From the NCBI GenBank assembly GCA_001939145.1, contig LSRX01000717.1:189732-253731 (forward strand): a stretch of 64,000 bases of DNA. The letters are read 5' to 3'. The position numbers and the translations under genes were made by a program. Below the pieces are notes generated by a model. The model had not been told where the DNA came from. It saw nothing but the letters and a program-made list of their open reading frames with translations, and did no database searches. Shown in pieces: positions 63,307 to 64,000 of this stretch; position 1 is the stretch's first letter, and each line of letters begins with the position of its first letter. The stretch is from Symbiodinium microadriaticum (lineage: Eukaryota > Sar > Dinophyceae > Suessiales > Symbiodiniaceae).

Positions 63307-63606
63307 TCAAGCAGGGACGAAACTGTATCATGCGAAGAAAACTCTCACGCACGATCTGGATGTGCACTCAGGATCGTGCTTGAGCTAGCATACACAATGC
63401 CACCACCCAGAGCAAAGAGTAGAAGCCTCTGCAAAGCCATGCGTGGCCGCTTGCCGCTGCAACAGTGCATGTCGGCCGAGGCACATGGCAAGTAGCGCTG
63501 TCCACACACCTCAAGCTGGCGTAACATCGTTCCAACGTAGGTATGCCTACACACATGTTACATGTGCATATGCACTCGGCTTGCTGTGCTCAAAGAACCA
63601 TTTTGG

Positions 63607-63980
63607 TTAATCCCTGGCCATGCATCTCTCAACCTTCCCTGGCCTTGCACTGTCTCTGTTGGGGAGTGGGAACCCGTGGTCCGTGAAGGCTGAAGCAACA
63701 ATCACTGGGGCATTGGCTTCTCTGGTCGCGTGATGTTTGCAGCTGATCTCTATGCTCTTGGCTGGGTGTGTTGGAAGTGCGCTCGAAGCAGTGCTTCCGT
63801 CTCTTGACAAGCCGTCTCGACGGAGCAAACACCGCGGCCGCCAGGTTGCAAACACCAACGAGGAAGCGAAGGAGGATGATGTAGACGAAGCCGATGATGA
63901 GGCACGACGCCTCGTGCGGCCCAAACCAAGTTCCATCGGAGCTCACGAAAGCTCCAGCCAAGATGCGGCTGTGGCAGCAA
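63607..63980 (-). CDS. Candidate membrane-protein exon at the window edge, unrecognised
   Basis: The minus frame from about 63961 encodes 'GAFVSSDGTWFGPHEASC', a strong hydrophobic segment 'LIIGFVYIILLRFLVGV' and 'CNLAAAVFAPSRRLVKRRKH', a helix followed by a positively charged stretch. Protein quality drops after about 63790, so the exon probably ends there. It continues toward the window edge, where more of the gene may lie. No family recognised. Confidence 0.38.
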
Positions 63981-64000
63981 ATGTATCGCCTGACGGCACA

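Overview
The window is eukaryotic nuclear DNA and most likely comes from a dinoflagellate close to Symbiodiniaceae. The grounds are: short exons in long non-coding sequence; splice donors that include GC as well as GT (one GC donor is fixed by reading phase in the choline-transporter-like gene); TTTAGGG-type repeats scattered inside the sequence; a KGKGK-rich retrotransposon Gag and an integrase/RT-junction fragment of the kind seen in dinoflagellate Ty1/copia-like elements; an octotricopeptide-repeat (OPR) type organellar RNA-binding protein; and very many micro- and minisatellites. I saw no rRNA gene, no convincing tRNA, no CRISPR array, no bacterial operon structure and no intact spliced-leader relic.

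Layout. 0-2 kb: a diverged direct duplication. 3.6-4.4 kb: the P-loop exon of a sulfotransferase (minus). 7.6-12 kb: repeats, a 2OG-oxygenase-like fragment, interstitial telomere-like sequence, a frameshifted KDZ-family transposase (minus) and a large self-complementary TAGTAC array. 12-21 kb: scattered candidate exons and tandem repeats. 21.6-25.6 kb: two tandem paralogous unknown genes (minus). 28.9-29.3 kb: a spliced small unknown gene (minus). 31.3-36.2 kb: two sizeable intron-poor genes in tandem (minus), a quinone-type D-lactate dehydrogenase and a fused MFS transporter/glycosyltransferase-like protein. 36.3-40.5 kb: microsatellites, an assembly gap, a decayed copia-like element and a roughly 94-copy perfect 10-bp satellite. 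41.2-43.3 kb: a multi-exon OPR protein (minus). 46-53 kb: several unrecognised candidate genes. 54.2-55.8 kb: exons of an SLC44 choline-transporter-like protein (minus). 56.3-60.0 kb: three nested sets of inverted repeats, including a foldback-type element with 22-bp-unit terminal arrays. 60-64 kb: unrecognised candidate exons.

All host genes that I can name lie on the minus strand, which fits the unidirectional gene blocks known in dinoflagellates. The named genes do not form one pathway: they concern sulfation, D-lactate oxidation, small-molecule transport with possible glycosylation, organellar RNA processing and choline-type transport. No multi-gene system stands out as new. The most unusual objects are the foldback element with its neighbouring inverted repeats, the MFS-glycosyltransferase fusion, the intronless bacterial-like D-lactate dehydrogenase, and a candidate exon with a PCNA-binding-like motif. 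Exon calls without a recognised family rest on reading-frame coherence and, where stated, splice consensus; they are marked with low confidence.
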